A stretch of DNA of 64,000 nucleotides from JAPOXR01 sp965221815 (GTDB lineage: Bacteria; Pseudomonadota; Alphaproteobacteria; Rhodobacterales; Rhodobacteraceae), in assembly GCA_965221815.1 (NCBI GenBank), contig OZ244915.1, forward strand, positions 3,038,001-3,102,000. Reading direction: 5' to 3'. The notes below the pieces were generated by a model. That model ran no database searches and was not told the DNA's origin. It saw nothing but the letters and a program-made list of their open reading frames with translations. Numbering within the stretch: position 1 is the stretch's first letter; every line of letters starts with the position of its first letter. This document shows positions 17,451-26,605 of this stretch, piece by piece. Made by a program: the position numbers and the translations under genes.

Positions 17451-18388
17451 TGTACAGAACTCCAATCCAGGATCATCTTGAGACAAGCCGGATCTGCAAA
17501 GGCAATCGGATAAGCCGCATCCGCTTCATTAGCGGGCATCTGGTGCGTAATCAGACCGTCAAGCGGCAGATCACCCTTTTCAATCAGATCATATGTTTCC
17601 GTCATATCGTCCTGTGTCCATTCAGCCGCGACTCGGATTCGCAGCTCACGCATGAAGGCGGGCGGATAGGCAAAGCTCAGCGATTCCGGGTAAAATCCAC
17701 CGAGCACGATTTCGCCGCCCCTGGCGGCGCGCGCAATCAGGCTGTCCAGCAATTGCCCATTGCCGCTGGCGTCATAAATCGACGTGTAGTCCTGACGGGA
17801 GTCATCATCCGGAGCGCAGACCGGGTAGGTTTCATGCACCTGCTGTCGCTCTGGATCAATCTCCCAGACCGTGGGCGGTGGGCCCCCATAGGCGATGGTG
17901 AGGCGCGCGAGTAATCTGCCAAGGACGCCGTGGCCAACAATCAAATCAGGCAGTCTGTTCTCAGGAGGAGCCAGCGCGTGTCGGGCAGTCGCGGCAAGGG
18001 CAAGCAGTACGGATTCTGGTCCCGCCGCCGCATCCAGCCGTGTGACACGCTTGGCCGGTGTCACCACATGCTTTGCTGCCGCACCGAACAGGCAATGGAC
18101 ATCACGAAATCCGTGCGAGCCGGGAACAAAAACCCGTTCACCCGCGCGAAATCCAGTTTGAGACCCGGCTTCACTGACTTCGCCGACAGCTTCATAACCG
18201 GGCACCAGAGGATAACCCATTCCCGGAAAATCAGGCATGTCACCGCTCCAGAAAAGCTTTTCCGTGCCTGTCGAGATTCCGCTGTGAAGGATCTCGACAA
18301 CGAGGTCATCGCATCCCGGTTTGGCGAGTTGAAGAGTCTCCATGCGTAAAGACTCCTTCCCCGTGAGAACAACAGCCTTAGTGTTCAC
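17447..18388 (-). CDS. bchC: Bacteriochlorophyllide a dehydrogenase
   Basis: An alcohol-dehydrogenase-like protein of 314 residues that oxidises the 3-hydroxyethyl group of the bacteriochlorin to acetyl. It shows the zinc-ADH-like start (SGISTGTEKLFWSGDMP, YPLVPGYEAVGEV) and nucleotide-binding GHGVLGRLLARL, with the BchC-typical AEWTQDDM. GTG 18388 gives the family length; the ATG farther upstream runs through the PpsR boxes. First gene of the bchCXYZ-puf block. Confidence 0.92.
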   Translation of the reverse strand: MNTKAVVLTGKESLRMETLQLAKPGCDDLVVEILHSGISTGTEKLFWSGDMPDFPGMGYPLVPGYEAVGEVSEAGSQTGFRAGERVFVPGSHGFRDVHCLFGAAAKHVVTPAKRVTRLDAAAGPESVLLALAATARHALAPPENRLPDLIVGHGVLGRLLARLTIAYGGPPPTVWEIDPERQQVHETYPVCAPDDDSRQDYTSIYDASGNGQLLDSLIARAARGGEIVLGGFYPESLSFAYPPAFMRELRIRVAAEWTQDDMTETYDLIEKGDLPLDGLITHQMPANEADAAYPIAFADPACLKMILDWSSVQ

Positions 18389-18450
18389 AACAGCGTTCCG
18401 TTGAAGGCCTGAACATGTCCCTGTCTCCCAAAGGCATAGCCCCAGACTTA

Positions 18451-18468
18451 TGTCTATCCAATATGACA
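18451..18468. promoter_or_regulatory. PpsR/CrtJ box 2 at bchC
   Basis: TGT-N12-ACA match (TGTCTATCCAATATGACA). It lies 7 bases from the second box, the tandem arrangement known for CrtJ binding at bchC in Rhodobacter. Confidence 0.7.
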
Positions 18469-18475
18469 CTCAAAG

Positions 18476-18493
18476 TGTCAAGTCAAATTGACA
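18476..18493. promoter_or_regulatory. PpsR/CrtJ box 1 at bchC
   Basis: TGTCAAGTCAAATTGACA, a near-perfect TGT-N12-ACA palindrome upstream of bchC. Cooperative repression of the bchCXYZ-puf block in air is the likely effect. Confidence 0.8.
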
Positions 18494-19076
18494 CTTATCA
18501 GTGATAATGGTGAAGGGCAACAACAATAGCGGATTCAATTTATTGAAAATGCCCGGGATGCGCGGTGCGTATGTCCGGGCTTCATGGGCGTATGCTGATG
18601 GGGAGATGCCTGGTCCCGGCGGATGTTGCGGAGTGAGTGATCGCGGCCTGCGGTGATGCCGGTCAGGCACGTCATGCCTTGGTGTGGGGTTTGTCCGAGA
18701 TGACGGACTGACGTGGTCCCACAGGTGATGTCTGTGGCGTCGGTCCGCAAGATGCCGCCAGGGGCGGCAGCATACACCTCCAGCCTGAATTCTCATCTTG
18801 TTTGTCACAAATTCCCAGGGTGATTGACACGCCACAGAACAGATCAGGCAAGCAGAAGAAGCAGATGTCCGAGTCTGCGTCTCATCCTGAACTGAACGTC
18901 ACATCACCAGGCGGCAACGCCAATGTGACAGGACATTCGCCATGGGGCCCGTTGAAAACGCGGGGTCTGTTTCACTCTCGGTCGTGCCTGTGATTCCCCG
19001 GACGGGGTGAAAGGTGCCGATGAGACTCCCGCCAACTGACGGAACAGGGAGACAGATGAATTCAGTTCGGCTGTAT
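18494..19076. other. bchC-crtF intergenic region
   Basis: About 580 bases between bchC and crtF with no convincing gene. In most related clusters crtF and bchC are nearly adjacent, so this is an unusual expansion. It contains one copy of the 48-bp repeat (18788-18835) and otherwise unrecognised sequence. Confidence 0.5.
18788..18835 (+). repeat. 48-bp dispersed repeat, copy 3
   Basis: Most diverged of the four copies, still matching TTCTCATC-TTGTTTGTC and TGATTGACACGCCAC. It lies in the middle of the PGC, between crtF and bchC. Confidence 0.65.
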
Positions 19077-20201
19077 TCAACCTGGTCGGCGAGCCGTCAG
19101 GACAGATGTGACGTAAGGTCGCGGAGACGATGGTGTTCGAATAGTCCGAAAACCGACTGCCTGGGCGAGGGATGCGATTTCCTGCGACGTGCGTGTGCGA
19201 CCTGAACGCATCGCCAATGTGTAGAATGCGAAATAGACATCGGTGATGGAATCGGGCCTTGTTCCCCCCGACATCGGTTCTGAAACAAGGAGAATGCCAC
19301 CCGGTGGAAGCGCAGCGAAACAGGATTTCAGGATGGTGGCCACATGGGCATCGCTGTGATCATAGAGCACCCGGATCAGTGAAATGGCATCGGCACCGAT
19401 GGGCAACGGATCGCGCAGAAAGCTCCCCGAATGGATCGCGACGCGGTGCGAAAGACCGGCGTTCTCGATGCGCCCTCGTGTCCTGTCGGTCACTTCAGGG
19501 AGGTCAAAAAGCATCATATCAAGTTCTGGTTGTGCTGCACCGGCCGCGATCAAAAAAGCCCCGCTGCCACCGCCAACATCCATGAGGCGCCTGACGCGGT
19601 TCAGATCCATGAGGCGCAGACTATCCTGGGCAACGAGCGTCTGCGATTCAGCCATGAGAAGCGAATAGGAGTCGACGATGGCGGGATCCATCCCAGCACC
19701 ACCGTCACGGACATACGGCCAAATGGTCGAGAGTTCGGTCGCAGCCGCGTTTTTCAACAGGGACAGGGGATCAGTCATATCGCGGTAAAATGCCTGATGG
19801 TGCAGGATCATTTCCCTGAGGCCCGGCACGCCGCAAGTGACGGCACCCTGCCGGGTGAGAGAGTAACGTCCGTCGCGATGACGCTTCAGGATGCCGATCG
19901 CAGCACCAGCCTGTAACAGCAACTGTATTTTTTCGGCGGGAATGTCATCCAGTTCACCGCAACCCTCCTCGACAAGTGAATCATCGAGCAGGCGACGTGG
20001 TATATCGAGGGCAACGAGTGCGAACAGCACTTGTGCGCTGACAAATCCCTGGACCTGTTCAAATAAATGTTGACCGTTGCGCGCGGCAACATGTGACAGG
20101 ATCGGTATATGGCGTATCCGGGCCTGAAAATCAGGATGTCCAAAGATGCGGACGAACCAACCGGTTCGCCGGAATCTTCGGGATTGCTGACCTGTCGGCA
20201 T
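19077..20201 (-). CDS. crtF: Demethylspheroidene O-methyltransferase (CrtF)
   Basis: A 374-residue SAM-dependent methyltransferase that methylates the 1-hydroxyl of carotenoids in the spheroidene/spirilloxanthin route. An N-terminal dimerisation part (FVSAQVLFALVALDIPRRLL) precedes the SAM fold with LMDVGGGSGAFLIAAGAAQP and the acidic MLFDLPEV; the GGILLVSEPM block is also typical. ATG 20201 overlaps the crtE stop (TGATG). Presence of crtF means methoxylated carotenoids should be made if crtC/crtD exist elsewhere. Confidence 0.92.
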   Translation of the reverse strand: MPTGQQSRRFRRTGWFVRIFGHPDFQARIRHIPILSHVAARNGQHLFEQVQGFVSAQVLFALVALDIPRRLLDDSLVEEGCGELDDIPAEKIQLLLQAGAAIGILKRHRDGRYSLTRQGAVTCGVPGLREMILHHQAFYRDMTDPLSLLKNAAATELSTIWPYVRDGGAGMDPAIVDSYSLLMAESQTLVAQDSLRLMDLNRVRRLMDVGGGSGAFLIAAGAAQPELDMMLFDLPEVTDRTRGRIENAGLSHRVAIHSGSFLRDPLPIGADAISLIRVLYDHSDAHVATILKSCFAALPPGGILLVSEPMSGGTRPDSITDVYFAFYTLAMRSGRTRTSQEIASLAQAVGFRTIRTPSSPRPYVTSVLTARRPG

Positions 20202-21088
20202 CACATTGTGGATTTTTTCGATGCCGGAATCTCCGGCATCACGCGGCTCATTTCTTTGGCAATCATCTGCTCGAGAAGGTCTTTCCCCGGGCAGGCGGGT
20301 ACCGACGCCCTGGCAGCATCGAGAATCTGTTTCAACCGCTGCATGGCGCCGCCGGCTCCGAGTTCGGTAACCGCATTCGGGCGCCCCAATCGTGCGTCCT
20401 GCCCCGATGGTTTTCCGGTCTTGTCGGTTTCCATCAGCGCGTCGCGTAAATCGTCTGCAACCTGGAAAGCTTCACCGATTCTGTCGCCAAGCTCAAACCA
20501 TGGTTGCGGATCATGTCCAGCGGCAATGGCACCCATTTGCGTTGCCGCGACAAATAACGAACCGGTTTTGGATTGATGGTAAGCCGTGAGATCAATCTGG
20601 TTTTCACTCTCCCAGCCTTGACCGGCGCAAATGCCGTCGGGTGTGCCGCTCTTTCTGGCCAGAAGATGGATCAGGCGCACGCTGCGCAGTGTATCAATGT
20701 CTGCGGCACGGGCAATGGTTTCAAAGGCGAGCATGATCAAACTGTCACCGGTGAGGACGGCAAGCGGTTCCGAATAGGCCTGATGAACAGATGGCTTTCC
20801 GCGCCGCAGGGCGGCATCATCAAAACAGGGAAGATCATCATGCACCAGGCTCGCACAATGGATCAACTCGAGCGCTGCCGCCGCCGCATCTGACAATTCA
20901 GGATGATCGTCACCGCAGGCTGCAGAGACAGAGAGCAGGATGGTTGGGCGAATGCGGGCGCCGCCCGGTTTGACCGCATAGCGCACGGCTGCGGTGAGCC
21001 TTTGCGGTGCACATGCAGTGTTTGTGAGGGTCAGGCTTCTGTCAATGGAATTTTCAATTCGCGCGGCGAAATCAGGTGTTTCATGCAT
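20201..21088 (-). CDS. crtE: Geranylgeranyl diphosphate synthase
   Basis: A prenyltransferase of about 295 residues supplying GGPP for carotenoids and the bacteriochlorophyll tail. The first aspartate motif is DDLPCFDD (84-91), the second is DDLRD near residue 226, and PGGARIRP is the pyrophosphate-binding block. The start is uncertain: ATG 21088 (MHETPDF) gives the normal length, ATG 21130 is the alternative, and earlier in-frame codons have no support. Coupled to crtF. Confidence 0.9.
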   Translation of the reverse strand: MHETPDFAARIENSIDRSLTLTNTACAPQRLTAAVRYAVKPGGARIRPTILLSVSAACGDDHPELSDAAAAALELIHCASLVHDDLPCFDDAALRRGKPSVHQAYSEPLAVLTGDSLIMLAFETIARAADIDTLRSVRLIHLLARKSGTPDGICAGQGWESENQIDLTAYHQSKTGSLFVAATQMGAIAAGHDPQPWFELGDRIGEAFQVADDLRDALMETDKTGKPSGQDARLGRPNAVTELGAGGAMQRLKQILDAARASVPACPGKDLLEQMIAKEMSRVMPEIPASKKSTM

Positions 21089-21438
21089 CAGTCGAGCTCG
21101 CGTGAGAGGTGAGAATATGTTGAAGGCCATGATGACAGTCAGGTCACGGCAACACGGCGGAAGACTGTGTGTCTGATCAGTTGATGTCAAGCTCCGCAAC
21201 GATGGTGGGGTGTTCGCCTGTTCGGGCCAACATGCCTGATGACAAGGTTGCACAGGGTTGATTCTTTCTGCAACTGACCGTACCAAGGTCGAACCCGCTG
21301 ACGATATTGTGCGGGCAACCTGCATGATTGTGTCAGCCGTTGCTGTTTTCCAACCGGGGGTTTCACCAGCTTCCAGTCCGGCTGGTGCACCGGCTGTGTG
21401 CGATCATTCAACCCTGCCGAAAACCCAAATTCCGGGAT
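21089..21438. other. crtE-cycA intergenic region
   Basis: About 350 bases likely to hold the crtE promoter and the end of the bchF-to-cycA transcription unit. No TGT-N12-ACA box or clear terminator was found by eye. Confidence 0.4.
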
Positions 21439-21882
21439 CTATTCAGGTGCTGGCGAATTTGCCGAGATAAAAGCCCAGATATCCGCCGCTTCCTCTTCCT
21501 TTTTGAGTTTGAAGACCATACCGGAGCGGGCCTTGTTATCGTCAAGATAATCGCGCAGGAATTTCTGAGGATCCTGTGCATAGATGACAAAATCATCTTC
21601 GTTCCAGGCCAGTCCCCTTTCCCCGGCTTCGACAATTGCCTTCTTGTATTTTGTGAAATTCTCTTCGGTTCCGGCCACCCGCCCGGGCAGCCCCCAGAGA
21701 TTGGGACCTGTCTTGCCGCCCTTGACGATGGTGTCGCCATCGGCGCTCACGATGGAGTGACAGGTTTTACATTTCCTGAAAGCCTTGTCTCCAGCCTCAG
21801 GGTCCCCTGAAGCATGTCCGTCCGCATAAGCCTGACCTGCGACGAGTACGATGCCAAATGCGGCAGCGACTATTCTCTTCAT
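21439..21882 (-). CDS. cycA: Cytochrome c2 (class I soluble)
   Basis: A 147-residue periplasmic cytochrome with a signal peptide (MKRIVAAAFGIVLVAGQAYA) and one haem site, CKTCH. TGPNLWGLPGR and the methionine-ligand segment KARSGMVFKLKK are typical of cytochrome c2. It should carry electrons from the bc1 complex to PufC. ATG 21882 begins at the signal peptide, 62 bases after hemA. Confidence 0.92.
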   Translation of the reverse strand: MKRIVAAAFGIVLVAGQAYADGHASGDPEAGDKAFRKCKTCHSIVSADGDTIVKGGKTGPNLWGLPGRVAGTEENFTKYKKAIVEAGERGLAWNEDDFVIYAQDPQKFLRDYLDDNKARSGMVFKLKKEEEAADIWAFISANSPAPE

Positions 21883-21943
21883 TTGGTTCCCTATCCCAAA
21901 ATTGATGTGACTTGCGATCGGGACTCCACAGTTCGGACAGGAA

Positions 21944-23158
21944 TCATGCAACCGCGCGGGCATGCATACATTGGCTCCACAAGCTCGTCAACGCATTGAC
22001 CAAATTGTCAATGTCCTCGTCGGAATGCAGCGGGCCGGGGGTGAACCGCAACCGCTCGGTTCCCTTGGGGACCGTTGGATAATTGATGGGCTGCAGATAA
22101 ATTCCAAACTCACGCATCAGATAGTCACTGATCATCCGGCATTTGACTGGATCTTTGATCAGAACCGGGACGATATGGCTTGGATTATCCATATGCGGAA
22201 GGCCAACGGCGTTGAGTTTGGCGCGCAATCTTGCAACCTGGCGGCGCTGCTGCTGCCTTTCAACATCGCTCTCCTTGAGATGTGCAATCGAGGCACGGGC
22301 TGCCGCTGCCACCGCCGGAGGAAGCGCCGTGGTAAAAATAAATCCACTCGCAAAGGAACGGATAAAGTCGCAGAGTGCGGCAGACGCGGTGATGTAACCC
22401 CCCATGCAGCCAAAAGCCTTGCCCAAGGTTCCTTCAATGAGCGTTATGCGATCCATCAGACCTTCCTGCTCGGCAATACCGCCACCGCGCGGGCCATAGA
22501 GCCCCACCGCGTGAACCTCGTCCAGATAGGTCATCGCCCGGTGTTTTTCCGCGACCTCGACGATGTCCTTCAGTGGGCAGACATCGCCGTCCATCGAATA
22601 GACCGATTCAAAGGCAATGATCTTCGTCGCGTTGGCCGGGGATGCCGCGAGTTTGCGGTCAAGATCCTCGGGATCGTTATGATTCCAGATAACCTTGGCG
22701 CAGCGGGCCTGCCGGATCCCCTCGATCATCGAGGCGTGATTCAAACTGTCGGAATAGATGATGGCGTTGGGCAAACGTGAGCCGAGTGTCGAGAGCGATG
22801 CCCAGTTGGATACGTAGCCGGAAGTGAAGAGAAGCGCTGCCTCTTTGCCGTGGAGATCCGACAGTTCGCGTTCCAGCAGCAGATGCTCATGGCTGGTGCC
22901 CGAGATATTGCGCGTACCTCCGGCCCCGGCCCCACTCTTGTCAATGGCATCTTTCATCGCCTTGCGGACTTTCGGATGTTGACTCATTCCCAGATAGTCA
23001 TTGGAGCACCAGACCATCACCTCATCCGGTGTGTCCGGTCCGTGGCTCTTCGCCCGTGGCGTGGAGCCACACATTCGCTCGAGTTCGGCGAAGATGCGGT
23101 AATTCCCCTCATCCTTGAGCAATTCCAGTTCACGATTGAAAAGGCCATCAAAATTCAT
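21944..23158 (-). CDS. hemA: 5-aminolevulinate synthase
   Basis: A 404-residue fold-I PLP enzyme condensing glycine and succinyl-CoA, the first step of tetrapyrrole synthesis. YLDEVHAVGLYGPRGGG holds the PLP aspartate (D213), and EGTLGKAFG the lysine (K247); VWCSNDYLGMSQHP is a family hallmark. The ATG overlaps the end of puhE by 11 bases, with GGAG upstream. A PGC-linked copy lets pigment demand set precursor supply. Confidence 0.96.
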   Translation of the reverse strand: MNFDGLFNRELELLKDEGNYRIFAELERMCGSTPRAKSHGPDTPDEVMVWCSNDYLGMSQHPKVRKAMKDAIDKSGAGAGGTRNISGTSHEHLLLERELSDLHGKEAALLFTSGYVSNWASLSTLGSRLPNAIIYSDSLNHASMIEGIRQARCAKVIWNHNDPEDLDRKLAASPANATKIIAFESVYSMDGDVCPLKDIVEVAEKHRAMTYLDEVHAVGLYGPRGGGIAEQEGLMDRITLIEGTLGKAFGCMGGYITASAALCDFIRSFASGFIFTTALPPAVAAAARASIAHLKESDVERQQQRRQVARLRAKLNAVGLPHMDNPSHIVPVLIKDPVKCRMISDYLMREFGIYLQPINYPTVPKGTERLRFTPGPLHSDEDIDNLVNALTSLWSQCMHARAVA

Positions 23159-23978
23159 GTGTCAACTCCGTAACATTGGTTGATAACTTTTGGCGAGTCA
23201 TCTTCGGACTGGGTCCCGGCAGCATCCAGCGCCACAGTTTGGCGTCGGGCCACGGGAGGACCATAAACATATGCTCCAGCAGAGCGAGAGCGGTGAGCGA
23301 TGCCAGCAAGGCATAACTGGCTTGTGCGCCGGTTTGCTCGGCCGCGACGAGCAGTTGGAGCCAGATGACAAGCCCCCCGGTGAGGATCATCACCGAGACC
23401 GGGAAAAACCGGTTCATTCTTGCCTGTCCAAAATGACTCGACAAATGCGCCAGATGTCCTGGCAGAAATTCAGTATTGGCATGCGCCACACCAAGGAAGA
23501 GATTGAACTTGGCTGAGACACGCGCGACGTAGAGTACGAGCAAGACCCACAGGCCGGTCTTGTTGGCGGCCTGCCAACTGATCTCTGCAGCAAACAGGAT
23601 CAGGACTGCCAGGGTCAATTCATGATAGGCGACTGCATTCCATGCCGCCAGGAAACGCTGGCGGATATTCAACCCTGCCTTGCGGGACGTGAGGTTGGGC
23701 CCGGTCACTGCACCCGAGAGAAAAGACAACTCAAACCAGCCCCACAATACGACCGCACTGAGAAACCCGGTATAAGCACCGCGCCATGTGATATCGCCAA
23801 GCGAAGCCCAGAGACCGATGCCGCCCAATAACAGCAATGGCATGGCTGCGAGAGTCATCCGCAGGCCGGCACGCCGACCGCCCTGCGCCGTCAGACGTAC
23901 AGCCACAAGAATTGCCCCGGTGGAGAACCACCAGACGAAACAGGCTGCCGACAGGGCAATCAGGACGGTCATGGCCAT
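23148..23978 (-). CDS. puhE: PuhE, photosynthetic complex assembly membrane protein
   Basis: A 276-residue, multi-spanning membrane protein of the PuhE (DUF3623) family, found only in purple-bacterial PGCs. Family blocks are YTGFLSAVVLWGWFELSFLSG, VAYHELTLAVL and FNLFLGVAHANTEFLPGHLA. Its exact biochemical role is unknown; loss affects reaction-centre and bacteriochlorophyll levels in Rhodobacter. Either of two nearby ATGs (23978, 23972) could start it. Confidence 0.9.
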   Translation of the reverse strand: MAMTVLIALSAACFVWWFSTGAILVAVRLTAQGGRRAGLRMTLAAMPLLLLGGIGLWASLGDITWRGAYTGFLSAVVLWGWFELSFLSGAVTGPNLTSRKAGLNIRQRFLAAWNAVAYHELTLAVLILFAAEISWQAANKTGLWVLLVLYVARVSAKFNLFLGVAHANTEFLPGHLAHLSSHFGQARMNRFFPVSVMILTGGLVIWLQLLVAAEQTGAQASYALLASLTALALLEHMFMVLPWPDAKLWRWMLPGPSPKMTRQKLSTNVTELTHEF

Positions 23979-23979
23979 G

Positions 23980-25107
23980 CTAGTAAACGGGCTCCAGACG
24001 CGGATTGTCCGGTACCTGGTTCGATAGAGACGGAATCGTCAGGAGCGACATGAAGGCGAGAGCCGCGCGGGCCGAACTGCTGACCTGGCGAAGTTTGCCG
24101 CCCATTCCACCGGTTTCCTTGGCAACAGCGATATCCAGATTGGCTTTACGGAGTTTTTCGAGGTTGCGGATCCAGCGAGGGTTGTCAATATCCACCGTGA
24201 TCGGGAAGATCTGGTTGCTGAGAGTCGACGTCTTGGTGAAAACTTCGTGCGCGTACCAGCCCGGATCAACACCAAGCGCTTTGTGGAAGGCTGGTCGCTG
24301 ATGGTCGCGGATATACATGGTCGCATAAACCGCGGTAATGAAGAACTTGATCCACAAGACATTGAAACCGCTGGTCGCACGCGGATCGGACTTCATCAAT
24401 AATGCGAAAGCCTCGCCATGGTTGAACTCATCGTTGCACCATTCCTTGAACCATTTGAATATCGGGTGAAAGCGATGTTCGGGATTGGCTTCGAGATGGC
24501 GATAGATGGTGATGTAGCGGGCATAGCCGATTTTCTCCGACAGATAGGTCGCGTAATAGATGAATTTTGGTCGGAAATAGGTATATTTCTTCTTCTGCGT
24601 CAGGAAACCAAGATTCACCCGCAACCCGGCTTCTCGCAAGGCATCGTTAATGAATCCGGCGTGCCGCGCTTCGTCGCGGGCCATCAACTGAAACAGTTGC
24701 GTGATGTCCTTGTTCTGACCCCTGCGTTTCATTTCCTTGTAAAGGACGCAACCTGAAAATTCAGCGGTGCAGGAGGAAATCAGGAAGTCGATGAACTCCT
24801 TCTTGAGCTGAGGGTCCATTCCGTCCCAATCGACATCGTCCCAGTCCTCATTCTTGCGGAAATGCCCCTTGTTGGGATCCGCCAGCATCCGCGCAATCAG
24901 TTGGTCCCAATTCTCGCGCACCGGTGTGACATCAACGGCATCCAGTTCGTCAAAATCGGTGGTATAAAAGCGCGGCGTCAGCAATGTATTCTGCATCGCC
25001 GTTTCAGTTGCCATCTCATTGTCGTAAATTCTGTCTTGCGCCTCCTGGATGGCAAGACCTTCCTCGACGGTGACGGCATCAGCGGTATGCGTTGCCGTTG
25101 TTTTCAT
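23980..25107 (-). CDS. acsF: Oxygen-dependent Mg-protoporphyrin ester cyclase
   Basis: A 375-residue di-iron monooxygenase that closes the isocyclic E ring using O2. Ferritin-like ligand blocks DEARHAGF (EARH 146-149) and DEFNHGEAF are clear. No BchE, the oxygen-independent alternative, is in the window. Start ATG 25107 overlaps the end of the preceding small ORF. This gene is the best sign that pigment is made under oxic conditions. Confidence 0.95.
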   Translation of the reverse strand: MKTTATHTADAVTVEEGLAIQEAQDRIYDNEMATETAMQNTLLTPRFYTTDFDELDAVDVTPVRENWDQLIARMLADPNKGHFRKNEDWDDVDWDGMDPQLKKEFIDFLISSCTAEFSGCVLYKEMKRRGQNKDITQLFQLMARDEARHAGFINDALREAGLRVNLGFLTQKKKYTYFRPKFIYYATYLSEKIGYARYITIYRHLEANPEHRFHPIFKWFKEWCNDEFNHGEAFALLMKSDPRATSGFNVLWIKFFITAVYATMYIRDHQRPAFHKALGVDPGWYAHEVFTKTSTLSNQIFPITVDIDNPRWIRNLEKLRKANLDIAVAKETGGMGGKLRQVSSSARAALAFMSLLTIPSLSNQVPDNPRLEPVY

Positions 25108-25400
25108 AGTGACACCTCCTCAGAGAAAGAAAATTCGCATAATTCCATGACACCCAGGTCTCCGGTGAGACGAGTCCAGACTTGCTCCAGCCATGACGCC
25201 CGGACGATCACCGCAATCCGCTCCTCGCGCACCACCTCGCCGAAGGGCGCCATGATTTCCGGTCCCTGGACCTGGACTTCATCGCCGGGATAGACAACAG
25301 CCCCATTGTCAAAACGGACATGCGCATGCAGGCTGTCGAAGCAATGGGACACCTCGACAGTACATGGAACCTTTTCAATTTTGCGTCCCAGCATTCCCAT
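25104..25400 (-). CDS. Small conserved PGC protein between puhC and acsF
   Basis: A 98-residue soluble protein (MGMLGRKIEKVPCTVEVSHC at the start, then FDNGAVVYPGDEVQV, EERIAVIVRA and a C-terminal MELCEFSFSEEVSL). A short ORF at this place is conserved in purple-bacterial clusters but has no established function. It overlaps puhC by 26 bases and acsF by 4, so it is clearly in the operon. GGGGAAATGG before ATG 25400 supports the start; ATG 25394 is the alternative. The reading frame upstream is a shadow of puhC. Confidence 0.75.
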   Translation of the reverse strand: MGMLGRKIEKVPCTVEVSHCFDSLHAHVRFDNGAVVYPGDEVQVQGPEIMAPFGEVVREERIAVIVRASWLEQVWTRLTGDLGVMELCEFSFSEEVSL

Positions 25401-25884
25401 CCATTTCCCCGTGTCCTGATTGCACAAGAAGACGCGCAAATGCAGCGGCATTGCCACTGCCGAAACCCATGAGATCTGCCTTCCAGCCGGTTGCCGGATC
25501 CACCACAAACATCCGTCCATTATCCTGCGCCTGCAGGATGATCGGTTGATCCGCGGCAACACGGTGCTTGTTCCGCTCGCGAAGGATGACCCGGTGAACG
25601 CCCGCGATGAATCCACCCTCTTCGGGGGAGAGATCTGCGATTTGATTGCCTTCCAGATCCGTCACGTAAACGGCGCCCGACATGCCGTCGGACTGCATCA
25701 ACAGGTGGGCCTCTGCGATGACGGGTGCTTCCGGCGGGACACTCTCGAGGGGGCGGTCGGTCAGGCGGGCGAAAGCGGCAATCGCAAGCGATGCGGCAAC
25801 CAGCGCCAGCATGGCCCGTATCAGAGCCCGTGGCAGCATTCTGTCGCGGTCGGCGTATATTCGTGCACTGGCCGTCGATGACAT
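25375..25884 (-). CDS. puhC: PuhC, photosynthetic complex assembly protein
   Basis: A 169-residue protein with one N-terminal membrane span (about 20-40) and a periplasmic domain (FIAGVHRVILRERNKHRV, FVVDPATGWKADLMGFG). PuhC helps organise reaction-centre and LH1 complexes. It follows puhB by three bases. Confidence 0.9.
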   Translation of the reverse strand: MSSTASARIYADRDRMLPRALIRAMLALVAASLAIAAFARLTDRPLESVPPEAPVIAEAHLLMQSDGMSGAVYVTDLEGNQIADLSPEEGGFIAGVHRVILRERNKHRVAADQPIILQAQDNGRMFVVDPATGWKADLMGFGSGNAAAFARLLVQSGHGEMDGNAGTQN

Positions 25885-25887
25885 GAT

Positions 25888-26592
25888 TCAACTCCCCGAG
25901 ACGGCCAGGCTTGGTGGTATCGTGCCCGACAATGCAGCGGCACCGGCAACACCCGCGGGTTCCAGGGCCATGACCCGGGTTGAGATGTCGTGATTGCCGG
26001 TCCGGGTCCCGGAAACTTCAATATGTCTGGCCGCTGTTTCCGCGATCAGTCCTGCGACGGAACGGGCATCTGCGATACACCGCAACGACGGTTTCGTCCT
26101 GAAATCCCAGGGACGAACATGTGGCCATAAGATCAGGTAGCCAAAACGCATCTTTCCCATGGGGGTCAGGGAGATGGTGCCGGTTCCATCACGTCTCAAG
26201 TCAAGATCAGCTCGACCGATCTCGGTGAATGGCAGGTTGAGTGTCATCGTGAGCGCGGCACCGACGCGCATCACGATACGACGATTGGTCAGGGTATAGA
26301 CTGTCGCCCGTGCCTGGATGTAGGCCGTGATCAGTAACAGACCTGCGGCCACCAATCCAAAAAACAACACTGGAAATGTCGTCGGGATGGCTTGCGGAAA
26401 TGGCGTGTGATCGGCCGCCGAAAGGAGTTGCCAGCCCGCGAGCAGCAGGAAATAGCCACAAACCCATTGAAAGGCGAGAGCCGACTTTGCAAGGGCCCAC
26501 CAGTCGGGGCGCCCCTGCCACAGAATCCGCTCTCCTGCCGGGAGCTTTCCGGGCAGTCCCTGAATCGGTTCCATGGCGAAATCGTCGTGCAT
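25888..26592 (-). CDS. puhB: PuhB, reaction-centre assembly factor
   Basis: A 234-residue membrane protein with a PH-like domain. LPAGERILWQGRPDWWALAK opens the family, two to three helices follow, and TVYTLTNRRIVMRVGAAL with GYLILWPHVRPW are typical. PuhB assists H-subunit dimer handling during reaction-centre assembly. ATG 26592 lies 13 bases after puhA; the longer frame overlaps puhA and is rejected. Confidence 0.9.
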   Translation of the reverse strand: MHDDFAMEPIQGLPGKLPAGERILWQGRPDWWALAKSALAFQWVCGYFLLLAGWQLLSAADHTPFPQAIPTTFPVLFFGLVAAGLLLITAYIQARATVYTLTNRRIVMRVGAALTMTLNLPFTEIGRADLDLRRDGTGTISLTPMGKMRFGYLILWPHVRPWDFRTKPSLRCIADARSVAGLIAETAARHIEVSGTRTGNHDISTRVMALEPAGVAGAAALSGTIPPSLAVSGS

Positions 26593-26605
26593 CAGGAGTG
26601 ATCCG

